Notes: generated from the letters alone by a model not told the origin. A stretch of 64,000 bases of DNA from Yersinia hibernica (GCF_004124235.1 NZ_CP032487.1:3100001-3164000); one strand, 5' to 3'; counted from the stretch's first letter, positions 54,048-63,590 are shown. Made by a program: numbers and translations.

Positions 54048-54989
54048 ATGTACCGAGAAAAAAGCTATATCGCCCGCAATAAATTACTGAATGGCTATCA
54101 GTTATCTAAACTCTACACCTTTGAAATTGCCGCACGACATAGTTCGTTTGCGCTAGCGGCCGATGAGTTATCCATTAGCCCCAGTGCCGTTAGTCACCGG
54201 ATTAATAGCCTCGAAGACGAATTGGGGTTCAAACTGTTCCAGCGCTTTCATCGCAAAGTCGAACTTACCAGCGAAGGCGAGCGGGTATTTTGGGTGCTGA
54301 AATCATCATTGGAATACCTTAATCAGGAAATCCTGGAAATAAAAAATCAGGAACTGTCTGGCACACTTACGGTGTATTCTCGCCCCTCAATTGCCCAATG
54401 CTGGTTAGTCCCCAAACTGGCCGATTTCGCCCAGCACTATCCCGCCATCAGCCTGAATATTCTGACCGGTAATGAGAATGTCAATTTCCAAAGTGGCGGC
54501 ATTGATTTAGCTATTTATTTTGATGATAAAACCCCGGAAAAATTGTCCTACCAACACTTGATGGATGAATCTATGGTGCCGGTATGCAGCCCGGAATATG
54601 CAGAGCAACATCAGCTGTATGGCAATCTGAATAATTTGCGGCAATGTACCTTGCTGCATGACCGGCAAGCCTGGAGTTATGATTCCGACAGCTGCGAATG
54701 GAATACTTGGAGCCAACAAGTCGGTTTTGATCTCGACCCGCTGCAACGCAGTATGGGTTTTGACCGCTCCGATTTAGCGATTATTGCTGCTATTAATCAT
54801 GTGGGTATCGCCATGGGGCGCAAAAAACTGGTGACTAAACGGTTGGAAAACCAAGAGTTAATTATGCCGTTCCCCGGCATGGAAGTGAGGTATGAGCAGC
54901 GCTACTACATCTCGACTCTCTCTGACCGGCAGTGGCCTAAAATTAATGCTTTTATTCAGTGGCTAAAGAAGATGGCTGAAGAGTCTTGA
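54048..54989 (+). CDS. dsdC: LysR-family activator of the D-serine genes
   Basis: This 313-aa LysR-type regulator has an N-terminal HTH (YQLSKLYTFEIAARHSSFALA, DELSISPSAVSHRINSLEDELG, about 18-60) and an effector-binding domain (GTLTVYSRPSIAQCWLVPKL). Its length and opening match E. coli DsdC, which senses D-serine and activates dsdXA. It is divergent from dsdXA, as in E. coli. Confidence 0.93.
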   Translation: MYREKSYIARNKLLNGYQLSKLYTFEIAARHSSFALAADELSISPSAVSHRINSLEDELGFKLFQRFHRKVELTSEGERVFWVLKSSLEYLNQEILEIKNQELSGTLTVYSRPSIAQCWLVPKLADFAQHYPAISLNILTGNENVNFQSGGIDLAIYFDDKTPEKLSYQHLMDESMVPVCSPEYAEQHQLYGNLNNLRQCTLLHDRQAWSYDSDSCEWNTWSQQVGFDLDPLQRSMGFDRSDLAIIAAINHVGIAMGRKKLVTKRLENQELIMPFPGMEVRYEQRYYISTLSDRQWPKINAFIQWLKKMAEES

Positions 54990-54995
54990 AAATTA

Positions 54996-55017
54996 GGCGC
55001 TCCCTAGCAGAAGCGCC
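54996..55017. terminator. Hairpin between convergent dsdC and the peptide ABC operon
   Basis: A perfect 6-bp stem (GGCGCT / AGCGCC, 10-nt loop) lies between the two stop codons. On the minus strand TAATTTTC follows, so it may terminate the leftward ABC operon. Confidence 0.5.
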
Positions 55018-55025
55018 CAACAACA

Positions 55026-55817
55026 TTATGACATTTGGGCCGCTTTCTGTGCCAAGTCACGGCTGTACTGACGACTGGCATCGACCAGCATATGGGTATA
55101 GGCGGTTTTTTCGCAGTCGGTGGTTAAATCGGTAGTATTCAGGGTTTCTAATATTCGGCCGTGTTGCATCACTGCAACGCGGTGACACAGATGCGCAATA
55201 ACACCCAAATCATGAGTGACCATCAAATAAGTTAGCTTCTCCCGCTGCTGTAATTCCGCCAGCAGATTCAGAATCTCAGCCTGTACTGACACATCCAGTG
55301 CCGAGGTGGGTTCATCCAGCAGCAAAACCCGCGGTTCGAGGATTAATGCCCGCGCGATAGCCACCCGCTGGCGCTGCCCCCCCGATAGTTGGTGCGGATA
55401 ACGTTGGCGAAACAAGCGGTTAAGGCCCACTTTCTCTAAAATACTGTCAATCCGTTGGTCGCGATCACCAATGCCATGGATAACCAGCGGCTCGGAAAGA
55501 ATGTATTCGATAGTATGGCGCGGATGCAGCGAACCATAGGGGTCTTGAAACACCATCTGGACATGACGACACCGGTCACGTTCAATTCGATGCGCCAGAG
55601 GAATTTGGTTCAGTGTGAGCTGCCCAGTCCAGTGGTTAAATAGCCCTGCCAAGCATTTCAGGACGGTGGTTTTACCCGAGCCAGATTCCCCCACCAAACC
55701 AAAAATTTCGCCGTCGTTCACCGCCAAATTCACATCAAACAGCACCTGATTTTGCAGGCTACCCTCGCCAAAGATAAGGTTAAGGTTATTGATTTCAATC
55801 ATCGGATTTGCAGACAT
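55026..55817 (-). CDS. Opp/Dpp-type ABC transporter ATP-binding protein (F)
   Basis: This 263-aa ATPase has Walker A GESGSGKTT, Q-loop FQDPYGSLHPRHTI, signature LSGGQRQRVAIARAL and Walker B LLLDEPTSALDVS. It lacks the usual full oligopeptide C-terminal extension. The ATG at 55817 follows AAGGAG; the ATG at 55835 overlaps the previous gene's stop and has no site. It is the last gene of the five-gene transporter operon. Confidence 0.92.
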   Translation of the reverse strand: MSANPMIEINNLNLIFGEGSLQNQVLFDVNLAVNDGEIFGLVGESGSGKTTVLKCLAGLFNHWTGQLTLNQIPLAHRIERDRCRHVQMVFQDPYGSLHPRHTIEYILSEPLVIHGIGDRDQRIDSILEKVGLNRLFRQRYPHQLSGGQRQRVAIARALILEPRVLLLDEPTSALDVSVQAEILNLLAELQQREKLTYLMVTHDLGVIAHLCHRVAVMQHGRILETLNTTDLTTDCEKTAYTHMLVDASRQYSRDLAQKAAQMS

Positions 55818-55827
55818 AACGGGCTCC

Positions 55828-56694
55828 TTAACCATTCATCCAGGCCGGATCGCGCACCATCACCGGCAAACGGTCGCGGCGATTATTCAGATCCGGCAAA
55901 GCATTGAGCAGGCCACGGGTATAGGGGTGCTGCGCATTATCAAGGTCACAAGCAGCAATAGATTCCACCACCCGGCCGGCATACATCACCAGCACCCGGT
56001 CACAGAAACTACGTACCAGATTGATATCATGACTAATAAAAATCAGCCCCAGCCCGCGCTCTTGCACTAAATCATCCAGCATCGCCAAAACTTGTAACCG
56101 CACCGATACGTCCAGCGCCGAGGTGGGTTCATCGGCAATCACCATTTCTGGCCCGGTGATAAGCATCATAGCAATCATGATCCGTTGCCCTTGACCGCCA
56201 GAAACTTCGTGTGGATACAAGTTATATACTCGCTGGGGTTGACGAATACGCACCACTTCGAACATGGATAACACCCGCTCCTTGGCCTCTTGGCGCGACA
56301 CTTTATGGTGCGCCAGATAAGCCTCCGCCACTTGATCTCCGACACAAACCACCGGGTTCAGCGAGTATTTGGGGTCTTGCATAATCATCGACATCCGCTT
56401 GCCGCGCACTTCACGCATTTTAGCTTCACTGGCGTGCAGTAAATCCACTTCGGCAAAGCGCAATGTGTTGGCATGAATCTGTGCACTGGCCGGATGCAAT
56501 TTAAGTAGCGCCCGCCCGACGGTGGATTTCCCCGACCCGGACTCTCCCACAATCGCCAATTTCTCTTTGCCAAGCGCGAATGAGACTCCGCGCACCGCAT
56601 CAGTCACCTGTTTACCATTGACGAAGCTCACCCGCAGCTCGTCCACCTCTAACAAGGACGCTGACTTATTCTGTTCTGGGATCGAGAATGTCAC
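55828..56694 (-). CDS. Opp/Dpp-type ABC transporter ATP-binding protein (D)
   Basis: This 288-aa ATPase has Walker A GESGSGKST, signature VSGGQGQRIMIAMML, Walker B VIADEPTSALDVS and a C-terminal oligopeptide-transporter tail (LDNAQHPYTRGLLNALPDLN) of the type that holds an Fe-S/oligomerisation region in DppD-like proteins. The start is uncertain. An ATG at 56703 directly abuts AGGAG, too close to use, while GTG at 56694 is 9 nt away. It overlaps the upstream permease end. Confidence 0.88.
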   Translation of the reverse strand: MTFSIPEQNKSASLLEVDELRVSFVNGKQVTDAVRGVSFALGKEKLAIVGESGSGKSTVGRALLKLHPASAQIHANTLRFAEVDLLHASEAKMREVRGKRMSMIMQDPKYSLNPVVCVGDQVAEAYLAHHKVSRQEAKERVLSMFEVVRIRQPQRVYNLYPHEVSGGQGQRIMIAMMLITGPEMVIADEPTSALDVSVRLQVLAMLDDLVQERGLGLIFISHDINLVRSFCDRVLVMYAGRVVESIAACDLDNAQHPYTRGLLNALPDLNNRRDRLPVMVRDPAWMNG

Positions 56695-57574
56695 GTAGGC
56701 CATCTCCTAAGAAGTTAAATGCCAGGCTATTCAGCAAGATAGCTAAGCCAGGGATAGTCACCAGCCACCAGCACTCCATCATGTAGCGCCGGCCACTGGA
56801 GATCATCGCCCCCCACTCAGGATCCGGTGGCTGAGCCCCCAAACCGAGGAAGCCAAGCCCCGCTGCGGTCAAAATAATCCCGGCCATATTCATCGTGATA
56901 CGGATAATCACCGACGGCAGACACAGCGGCACGATGTGGCGCAGCAAAATACGCAGTGGCGAGGCCCCCTGCAATTTCACCGCCGAGACAAAATCTGCAT
57001 TGCGCAACGAGAGGGTTTCGGCGCGCGCCAAACGGGCAATGGGTGGCCAGGCGGTCAATGTTATCGCGATAACCACGTGTTCCAAGCCGGGGCCTAAAGC
57101 GGCGACGAATGCCAGCGCCAGCACCAAACTGGGGAAAGAGATGAAAATATCGGTAATGCGCATCAAGATGCTATCGACCTTGCCACCAAAGTAACCCGCC
57201 ACCACGCCGAGCAGCAAACCGATGGGTCCAACAGTCACTGATACCAATGCCACAATATATAATGTGGTACGCGCGCCATAAATCAGCCGGCTGTATTGAT
57301 CCCGACCAAACTCATCAGTGCCAAACCAATGTTGGCTGCCGGGGGCTTGCAATGCATTGCCGAGATCTTGTGCCAGCGGGTCATGAGTTGCTAGCCATGG
57401 AGCAAAAAAAGCCACCACTAATAACAAACCGATAATAGACACGCCAATGGCAGTCAGGGGATTTCGCATTAAAGTGTGGAAGAAATTAACAACCCGCCGT
57501 AGCCCGCGCTTCCAGCCCTGAGTTTTTATTTCAAGACGCGCTACGACATTATCGGGTTCAGAGGAAAGCATCAT
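56666..57574 (-). CDS. Opp/Dpp-type ABC transporter permease (C)
   Basis: This 302-aa DppC-like permease has about six helices. The N-terminal cytoplasmic segment is followed by LLVVAFFAPWLATHDPLAQD, and the EAA loop AETLSLRNADFVSAVKLQGASP lies near 190. DEFGRDQYSRLIYGARTTLY near 90 is a family motif. The ATG at 57574 overlaps the upstream stop by 4 nt. Confidence 0.92.
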   Translation of the reverse strand: MMLSSEPDNVVARLEIKTQGWKRGLRRVVNFFHTLMRNPLTAIGVSIIGLLLVVAFFAPWLATHDPLAQDLGNALQAPGSQHWFGTDEFGRDQYSRLIYGARTTLYIVALVSVTVGPIGLLLGVVAGYFGGKVDSILMRITDIFISFPSLVLALAFVAALGPGLEHVVIAITLTAWPPIARLARAETLSLRNADFVSAVKLQGASPLRILLRHIVPLCLPSVIIRITMNMAGIILTAAGLGFLGLGAQPPDPEWGAMISSGRRYMMECWWLVTIPGLAILLNSLAFNFLGDGLRDILDPRTE

Positions 57575-58611
57575 TGATTCGTCCTCGGGTCAAAGATCTG
57601 ATACAGCATGTCAGACAGTAAATTCAGCGAAACAAAGATAAGCCCAACCAGCAAGACACAGCCCATCACCGCATTCATGTCGCCGAGTAATAAACTGCCG
57701 GTCAGATAAGAACCAAAACCAGGCCAAGAGAAGACGGTCTCGATCAATACCGCGCCCTCCAGTAATGAGCCGTAAGCCAGCGCCACCACCGTCAGTAATT
57801 GCACCAAAATATTGCGAAATGCGTGGCCCCATAACACCTGAAACTCAGACAACCCTTTCACTTTGGCGGTAATAATGTATTCCTGTGATAACTGCGCCAG
57901 CATAAAGCTGCGAGTCATGCGGCTGATATAGGCCAATGAGTGGAATCCCAGAATAGTGGCGGGGAGCAAGAGGTGGTTGACGGCGCTGCGAAATACCTCC
58001 CATTCACCAGCCAGTGCCGAATCAATCAGTAATAATCCGCTACGTCTATCCACCAAACCGTCATAGGCCATATCAACCCGCCCGGCTCCACCGACCCAAT
58101 TAAGCCAAGCATAGAACACCAGCAGCCCCATCATCCCGACCCAAAAAATCGGGGTTGAATAGCCAGCCAGACTGATAAAACGCACCATATAATCAGCAAA
58201 TTTGCCGCGTCGTGCTGCTGCCATCACCCCTAATGGGATACCCAGGCCCGCGCCGACCAGAATCGCCATGGTGGCCAACTCAATCGTGGCTGGGAACACG
58301 CGGATAATGTCATCGGCTACCGGCCGGCCGGTAAGTAAAGCATTGCCGAGGTCACCGTGGATGAGTGAGTTAAAGTAGATAAAGAACTGTGTCCAAAGCG
58401 GCTTATCCAACCCCAGTTGCAGGTAAACCTGCTGATAGGTACTTTGGTCCGCGTCTTGGCCGACAATCGCCAAAACTGGGTCAATCGGCATCACCCGACC
58501 AATAATAAAAGTCAGAATCAATAAGCCAAATAAGGTCACGGCCACCTGCAAAAAGCGCTTGGATAAACGTCGCGCCATGCCATGCGGTGCAAACCAGTCT
58601 GAAACCTTCAT
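57571..58611 (-). CDS. Opp/Dpp-type ABC transporter permease (B)
   Basis: This 346-aa DppB-like permease starts with an N-terminal helix (LLILTFIIGRVMPIDPVLAI) and has GLDKPLWTQFFIYFNSLIHGDLG near 65. The C-terminal EAA loop EYIITAKVKGLSEFQVLWGHAF and VLIETVFSWPGFGSYL are typical. It lies 66 bp after the binding-protein gene. Confidence 0.92.
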   Translation of the reverse strand: MKVSDWFAPHGMARRLSKRFLQVAVTLFGLLILTFIIGRVMPIDPVLAIVGQDADQSTYQQVYLQLGLDKPLWTQFFIYFNSLIHGDLGNALLTGRPVADDIIRVFPATIELATMAILVGAGLGIPLGVMAAARRGKFADYMVRFISLAGYSTPIFWVGMMGLLVFYAWLNWVGGAGRVDMAYDGLVDRRSGLLLIDSALAGEWEVFRSAVNHLLLPATILGFHSLAYISRMTRSFMLAQLSQEYIITAKVKGLSEFQVLWGHAFRNILVQLLTVVALAYGSLLEGAVLIETVFSWPGFGSYLTGSLLLGDMNAVMGCVLLVGLIFVSLNLLSDMLYQIFDPRTNQ

Positions 58612-58677
58612 GCTATCCTCCCAAAACGGGCAAAGCCTACTGACCCCCTGCCCACGGTTTAGGTTACGTGCCGTGAA

Positions 58678-60288
58678 TTATCGCTGCTTATACACCTGTA
58701 GCAGGCGGGTAGTGGTTGATGGATGCGGCACGTAATCGACCACATCTTTGCGCACAACAACCGAATCAACCATTTGTGAAATCGGCAAAATGGCCGGGAA
58801 CAGTGCGTCGTAGCGCTCCTGTACTTCCACGTACATTTGCTTTTGCTTGGCCGGGTCTTTCTCGATTAATGCGTTATCAATCAAATCATTCAGTTGCTTA
58901 TCATAGAAAGAGGTGCGCCAGCCTTGGAAGTTAGTCAACTTAGCGGCATCACTGTTATCTGGGTTATAAGCAACCGAGCGCAGGCTGGAGTGCGGATGCG
59001 GATCAACGCCACCACCACCACGGCCGACCAACATGTCGAACTGGCGATCACGCATTGCACCGTAAACCTGATTACCAGTGCCGGTCAGAATTTTGGCCTG
59101 AATCCCCGCTTGGGCCAGAGTGGATTGCACCGAAGTGGCAACATTGATGAACGGCGGGTCAGACAACACCCGTAGGGTCGTGGTGAAACCGTCTGGATAA
59201 CCCGCTTGTGCTAGCAATTCCTTGGCTTTCGCCACATCAAGTTTATAGCCCGGGTCCGGCAGGGTGACATCCATTCCTTTCTGGATTGGGCGCTGATGGA
59301 AAATCCCATAGCCCGGCATTATGGTTTTATTAATTCCATCATAATCAATAAGATAACGTACTGCCTCGCGCACTTTCGGGTTAGCGAAATGCGGTTCTTT
59401 CAAGCTCATTGCGACATAATAAAGGGTGCCACGCTGTACTTCGTCTACTTGAATGTCAGGATTACTTTTCAGTGCGTTGATATCGGGTACCGACATACCG
59501 CTGGCAATATCAATATCCCCTTTTTCTATCATTAATCGCAGCGCTTGTGACTCCGTCATATGGCGGAATATCACGCGCTTCATTTTGGCATCACCCTGCC
59601 AATAATCGTTGACTCGGCTGATGCGCAACACATCTTTCGCCTGCCAAACATCCAACTTGAATGGGCCAGACCCGGCCTCATTGGTGGTTAGCCAACCATT
59701 GCCCCAGTCACCGTTTTTCTCATGTTGTATGACAGTCGCGCTATCCAGAATTGACCCACTGCCTAACGTCGCCAGTGAATAAATCACCAATTTCGGATCC
59801 GTCGGTTTCGGTAACTCAATCTCCACTGTGAGAGGGTCTTTGGCGCGAATCAATTGCTGCACATTATCAGCGGTGAAACCGTAGGATTTCCAGGTGGTGG
59901 CTTGCGCCAAGTTCAGGTGCATCAGGCGCTTCATTGACCAGGCAAAATCGGCAGCGGTCACCAGATTACCTGAGTGGAACTTCATGCCATCGCGCAAGGT
60001 AAACGTAATTAACTTGCCATCATCACTGATTTTCCATGCAGTCGCTGCGCCCGGCAAAATCTTGCTGGGAGTGTGTGGGTCTAATTCCACCAGCGAGTCA
60101 TACATATTAACAATGATTGAAACTGCATCATTGCCCGTCATCGCCGCAGGATCGAGTGACAGTAAGTTATTCATATTCATGCCAACAATCAGTTGATCAT
60201 CGGGTGTTTTGGCCACACTGACGCCAGTCGACGTCAGTGTGATCAGTAGGGTAAGGAGGAGTGTTCTTACTATTATTATCGCGTTCAT
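58678..60288 (-). CDS. Opp/Dpp-type periplasmic binding protein (SBP_bac_5)
   Basis: This 536-aa binding protein has a signal peptide (about 1-26, processing near SVAK). The mature region has the SBP_bac_5 pattern: LLSLDPAAMTGNDAVSIIVNMYDSL, then ITFTLRDGMKFHSGNLVTAADFAWSMKRL. Members bind peptides, opines, nickel, sugars or glycosides, so specificity cannot be read from the family. It heads the transporter set and follows the enolase-superfamily gene by 110 bp. Confidence 0.92.
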   Translation of the reverse strand: MNAIIIVRTLLLTLLITLTSTGVSVAKTPDDQLIVGMNMNNLLSLDPAAMTGNDAVSIIVNMYDSLVELDPHTPSKILPGAATAWKISDDGKLITFTLRDGMKFHSGNLVTAADFAWSMKRLMHLNLAQATTWKSYGFTADNVQQLIRAKDPLTVEIELPKPTDPKLVIYSLATLGSGSILDSATVIQHEKNGDWGNGWLTTNEAGSGPFKLDVWQAKDVLRISRVNDYWQGDAKMKRVIFRHMTESQALRLMIEKGDIDIASGMSVPDINALKSNPDIQVDEVQRGTLYYVAMSLKEPHFANPKVREAVRYLIDYDGINKTIMPGYGIFHQRPIQKGMDVTLPDPGYKLDVAKAKELLAQAGYPDGFTTTLRVLSDPPFINVATSVQSTLAQAGIQAKILTGTGNQVYGAMRDRQFDMLVGRGGGGVDPHPHSSLRSVAYNPDNSDAAKLTNFQGWRTSFYDKQLNDLIDNALIEKDPAKQKQMYVEVQERYDALFPAILPISQMVDSVVVRKDVVDYVPHPSTTTRLLQVYKQR

Positions 60289-60398
60289 GGACCATCTCCG
60301 GTAAGAAAAGGCTAGATCTGAATGCTTGTTTTTATAGGTCGATACCGCGTGTTATATGTCCCTTAAGTCCTGAGTGCTGCCGCTAATATCTGGCGGTT

Positions 60399-61550
60399 TC
60401 AAGAACGGAGGGTATGAGCGTCGATATAGTCGAAATTAATATCTTCACCGAGTCCCGGACGGGTCGGTAAAGAGACATAGCCATCGTGGTCCATCGGGTC
60501 AATAATGCTATTTAGATAAGCGGCAGGCTCTTCGTAATCAAGGAATGGATGCAGCAACCCGCGCTCATACCAACGGCAATTACGGATAGCCCCGACGACC
60601 GCCAAATTAGGCGCGCCGTTACCGTGGATTTCACAATCCATACCGAAAGATTCCGCCAAATGCGCCACTTTCAGGCAAGGAGTTATCCCCCCAACGCCCT
60701 GAACACCGGCGCGTAAAATGTCGCACGCCCCGGCTTTCACCCAGTCAGCACGGCTAAAGTATTTACCCGCCAGACTTTCCGGCCCAATGATGTCTATTTG
60801 TAGGTTTTCTCTCAGCCAGCAATAAGACGCCATACTCTGTTCTTCCATCGGCTCTTCAAACCAACTGAAATTCAACTTTTGCAATTCACGGCCGATGTAA
60901 AGTGCGTCGCTGCGGCTATACCAATGGTAACCATCCAGCATCAGCGCAATATTTGGCCCGACGGCTTCACGCACCGCAGCACATGCGCGAACATCCATTT
61001 GCGGACTTGGCGCAAAGGAGACCGGAGGCATCCAGGTATGCAGCTTAATGCCCTTATAACCACGAGCGACCAACTGCTCAGCAAAGCGCGCATATTCATC
61101 CGGCGTGGATAATCCCCCGGCGAGTTCATCACCACACATGGTGCTGCCGTAGGCCAATACTTTATCGCGATACCCACCCAGCAACTTATAAACCGGTTGG
61201 CCCAACTTGCGCCCCAACAAATCCCAGATGGCTTGTTCAGCAATCGCCAGCGCCCGGTCGGTTAACTGATTGGCACTGCCCCGCTGCCAATGCACCAAAT
61301 CATTCCACAGCCGCTCGCGATCAAATGGGTTCTGCCCTAGCAAAACCTTTTTAAAGAAACTGTTGATAATGTGTGGGCGAATCACTTCCGGTGGGGCAAA
61401 TGCATAACCACAATCCCCCTCGTCAGTGGTTAAGGTCAGCATGGCCATTTTTGCCAATGATTCCTCGCCGGGATGTGAATGCCCTGCGGTATCAGAAACA
61501 CGCCGGGTTGGATAAGAAAAAACGGTTACATCTACGGATATTATTTTCAC
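60399..61550 (-). CDS. Mandelate-racemase-type enolase-superfamily enzyme
   Basis: This 383-aa enzyme has a metal triad of Asp206 (LMLDGYHW), Glu232 (FEEPMEE) and Glu258 (IIGPESLAG). The base Lys169 lies in GYKGIKLHTW (K-x-H), and a His309-Asp277 dyad in CEIHGNGAPN and CDILRAGVQGVGG. That arrangement fits acid-sugar dehydratases and racemases, not dipeptide epimerases, which use Lys/Lys. It starts with GTG at 61550 after AGGTAGG. It precedes the ABC operon on the same strand, so the transporter may carry a sugar acid or its conjugate. Specific reaction unknown. Confidence 0.88.
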   Translation of the reverse strand: MKIISVDVTVFSYPTRRVSDTAGHSHPGEESLAKMAMLTLTTDEGDCGYAFAPPEVIRPHIINSFFKKVLLGQNPFDRERLWNDLVHWQRGSANQLTDRALAIAEQAIWDLLGRKLGQPVYKLLGGYRDKVLAYGSTMCGDELAGGLSTPDEYARFAEQLVARGYKGIKLHTWMPPVSFAPSPQMDVRACAAVREAVGPNIALMLDGYHWYSRSDALYIGRELQKLNFSWFEEPMEEQSMASYCWLRENLQIDIIGPESLAGKYFSRADWVKAGACDILRAGVQGVGGITPCLKVAHLAESFGMDCEIHGNGAPNLAVVGAIRNCRWYERGLLHPFLDYEEPAAYLNSIIDPMDHDGYVSLPTRPGLGEDINFDYIDAHTLRS

Positions 61551-61989
61551 CTAATTACCTACCTTTAGAGTTCATCTGGTTTCAGTCAGCTCAGGAGTGA
61601 CTTCACTGATTTTTCCTGACTAAAAGGTCGCCATCCCTGTGAGTTCAAAAAGCTAATCACTTATTTTTAATAATGTTTTAAACACCTAAATTATTAGAAC
61701 GTCAGATCTTTTAAAATGGAATGCAATTTCACTCAACCAGTATTGAAGATAAAGGTAAATTAGTCATTAGGAAATTGGCTGCAAAAAAAGCTAAAAAAGC
61801 AGGGTTTTTTGGGCAAGTGCATAAATTGTTGTGAGCAATATCACGATGAACTGGGGGAAGAGTGTCAGACATCACAAAAACCGACGCAATCGCGCCTGTC
61901 GTAGCTACTCGCTATTTTTATCTTGCGCCACTGTTTCATCATCAATAGACACAGGCTATATCAACGATAGGCAAAGCTGCCCTACTAGC
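61551..61989. other. AT-rich intergenic region between the divergent enolase-type and peroxidase genes
   Basis: This is most of the 568-bp gap between 61550 and 62119. Beside the promoter elements annotated separately from 61990, I see only A-rich stretches and one short A6/T6 stem near 61793-61811. A 70-codon frame (61831-62043) crosses the FNR-type promoter, has no matching ribosome-binding context and is probably not a gene. Confidence 0.4.
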
Positions 61990-62003
61990 TTGATAAAGGT
62001 CAA
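61990..62003 (+). promoter_or_regulatory. FNR box of the cytochrome c peroxidase promoter
   Basis: TTGATAAAGGTCAA differs at one base from the FNR consensus TTGAT-N4-ATCAA. Its centre (61996.5) is 41.5 bp upstream of the start predicted by the -10 below, the exact class II activator position. Confidence 0.7.
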
Positions 62004-62025
62004 CCACTGCTCAGCACCGCCCAGC

Positions 62026-62031
62026 GATAAT
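62026..62031 (+). promoter_or_regulatory. -10 element of the FNR-dependent peroxidase promoter
   Basis: GATAAT differs from TATAAT at one base. With a start at about 62038 it sets the FNR box at -41.5. There is no good -35, as expected for a class II FNR promoter. Confidence 0.55.
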
Positions 62032-62118
62032 CCCATTTTATAAATATGGTTATTGACAGGATAAAACCATAAATGTGAAAGCGAATGACCGCTTTCCACC
62101 CGACAAAGGAGTGCTGCT

Positions 62119-63540
62119 GTGATAAGAAAATGGCTAATTGGCGGAGGAATACTGATAGTTGCAGGTTATCTTAGTGTCGCTGGGTATATTTACATAACAG
62201 ATAACGCACGCAGCCACGCATTAATCAGCGAGGAAAAAAAATTAACTCACGTTACCACCCCCTCGGTGAGCAATATAAAAATACCCCATCAACAGATAAG
62301 TGATCTGTTTTATCAAAAGGGCTGCGATTATTGTCACACTCGCAGTGCCTCATTGCCGTTTTATGCCGCCATTCCGGGTGTAAAACAACTCATGGATTAC
62401 GATATTCAACAGGGTAGCCAATATTTCTCACTGGAGCCTACCTTATTAGCAATTAAAGAAAATCGCACGGTACCTGAAGCGGATTTAGCTAAAATCGAAT
62501 CGGCTATTGTTCGCGAGCAAATGCCCCCACAACGCTTTGCTGCTTTGCACTGGTCTTCAGGTCTCAATGCTGAAGAAAGAAATCAAATTCTGGATTGGGT
62601 TAAATCGCAACGAGCAGAATATTACCCTGCCAATAGCAGCAGTGATATGCAACAGCTAATATTGCAACCGCTACCAGATGCCTTACCCGTCGACAGTCAA
62701 AAAGTCGCATTGGGTTCCCGTTTATTCCATGACCCACGTTTGTCCAGTGATAACACCGTTTCTTGCGCCAGCTGCCATTTACTCTCAAAAGGCGGGGTCG
62801 ATAATCTGGCAACCTCAACCGGTGTTAATGGTCAGAAAGGGGGAATTAATGCGCCGACAGTATTCAATGCCGTGTTCAATGTGCATCAATTCTGGGATGG
62901 TCGCGCCGCTGATTTACAGCAGCAGGCCGGAGGCCCCCCATTGAATCCGGTAGAAATGGCATCAACATCGTGGGATGACATCATTAATAAACTGCAACAG
63001 GATGCGCAGCTCACACAGGAATTCGTTCAAGTTTATCCGCAAGGCTATTCCGAGCACACCATCACTGATGCTATTGCCGAATTTGAGAAAACTCTGACCA
63101 CACCGAATAGTCCTTTTGACCGCTATTTGAAAGGTGATGCAAATGCCCTAACAGCCAGCCAAAAAAATGGCCTGGCATTATTCCAGCAAAATAAATGCGA
63201 TACCTGCCATGTCGGTAAAAATATTGGCGGGCAATCCTATGATCTGATGGGATTAAAAGGTCAGTATTTTGCTGATCGGCCAAAAGATCTGACCGCCGAT
63301 GACTATGGACGTTTTAATGTCACTAAAGATCCTCGCGATATGCACCGTTTTAAGACACCGGGTCTACGTAATGTGGCTCTGACGGCACCTTATTTTCACG
63401 ATGCTCAAGCCGAAGATTTAAATCAAGCGGTTGAAATGATGCTTAAATATCAGGTGGGCACCAGTCTGCCACCCCAAGATATTAAAGATATTGTTGCTTT
63501 CCTCGAAAGTTTGACTGGGGAATATATCCCACATCAATAA
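62119..63540 (+). CDS. Tri-haem cytochrome c peroxidase (YhjA-like)
   Basis: This 473-aa periplasmic peroxidase has an N-terminal membrane anchor (residues 4-26) and three haem c sites: CDYCH (69-73), CASCH (216-220) and CDTCH (360-364). It follows E. coli YhjA (465 aa) along its length, with KQLMDYDIQQG, HDPRLSSDNTVSCASCH, INAPTVFNAVFNVHQFWDGR, AGGPPLNPVEMAS and PGLRNVALTAPYFHDA. It reduces hydrogen peroxide with electrons from the quinol pool or cytochromes, and in E. coli is used anaerobically. The start is GTG at 62119 with AAAGGAG upstream. An FNR-type promoter lies 80-130 bp upstream. Confidence 0.94.
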   Translation: MIRKWLIGGGILIVAGYLSVAGYIYITDNARSHALISEEKKLTHVTTPSVSNIKIPHQQISDLFYQKGCDYCHTRSASLPFYAAIPGVKQLMDYDIQQGSQYFSLEPTLLAIKENRTVPEADLAKIESAIVREQMPPQRFAALHWSSGLNAEERNQILDWVKSQRAEYYPANSSSDMQQLILQPLPDALPVDSQKVALGSRLFHDPRLSSDNTVSCASCHLLSKGGVDNLATSTGVNGQKGGINAPTVFNAVFNVHQFWDGRAADLQQQAGGPPLNPVEMASTSWDDIINKLQQDAQLTQEFVQVYPQGYSEHTITDAIAEFEKTLTTPNSPFDRYLKGDANALTASQKNGLALFQQNKCDTCHVGKNIGGQSYDLMGLKGQYFADRPKDLTADDYGRFNVTKDPRDMHRFKTPGLRNVALTAPYFHDAQAEDLNQAVEMMLKYQVGTSLPPQDIKDIVAFLESLTGEYIPHQ

Positions 63541-63558
63541 CAAGAAGTCATAGTAATA

Positions 63559-63590
63559 AATATCCGTGGCGTCATTCAGCTGCGGATATT
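63559..63590 (+). terminator. Hairpin after the peroxidase gene
   Basis: AATATCCG pairs with CGGATATT (8 bp, 16-nt loop) 19 bp past the stop. No T-run follows, so it may be a weak terminator. The 261-bp gap to the next gene otherwise shows nothing recognisable. Confidence 0.35.

Noticed and set aside
60399..61550. Dipeptide epimerase
   Set aside because: The peptide-type transporter suggests it, but the active-site pattern (K-x-H and a His-Asp dyad) is that of mandelate-racemase-type enzymes, not the Lys/Lys epimerases.
61831..62043. A 70-codon frame upstream of the peroxidase
   Set aside because: It spans the FNR box and -10 of the peroxidase promoter, lacks a Shine-Dalgarno, and its product has no recognisable features.
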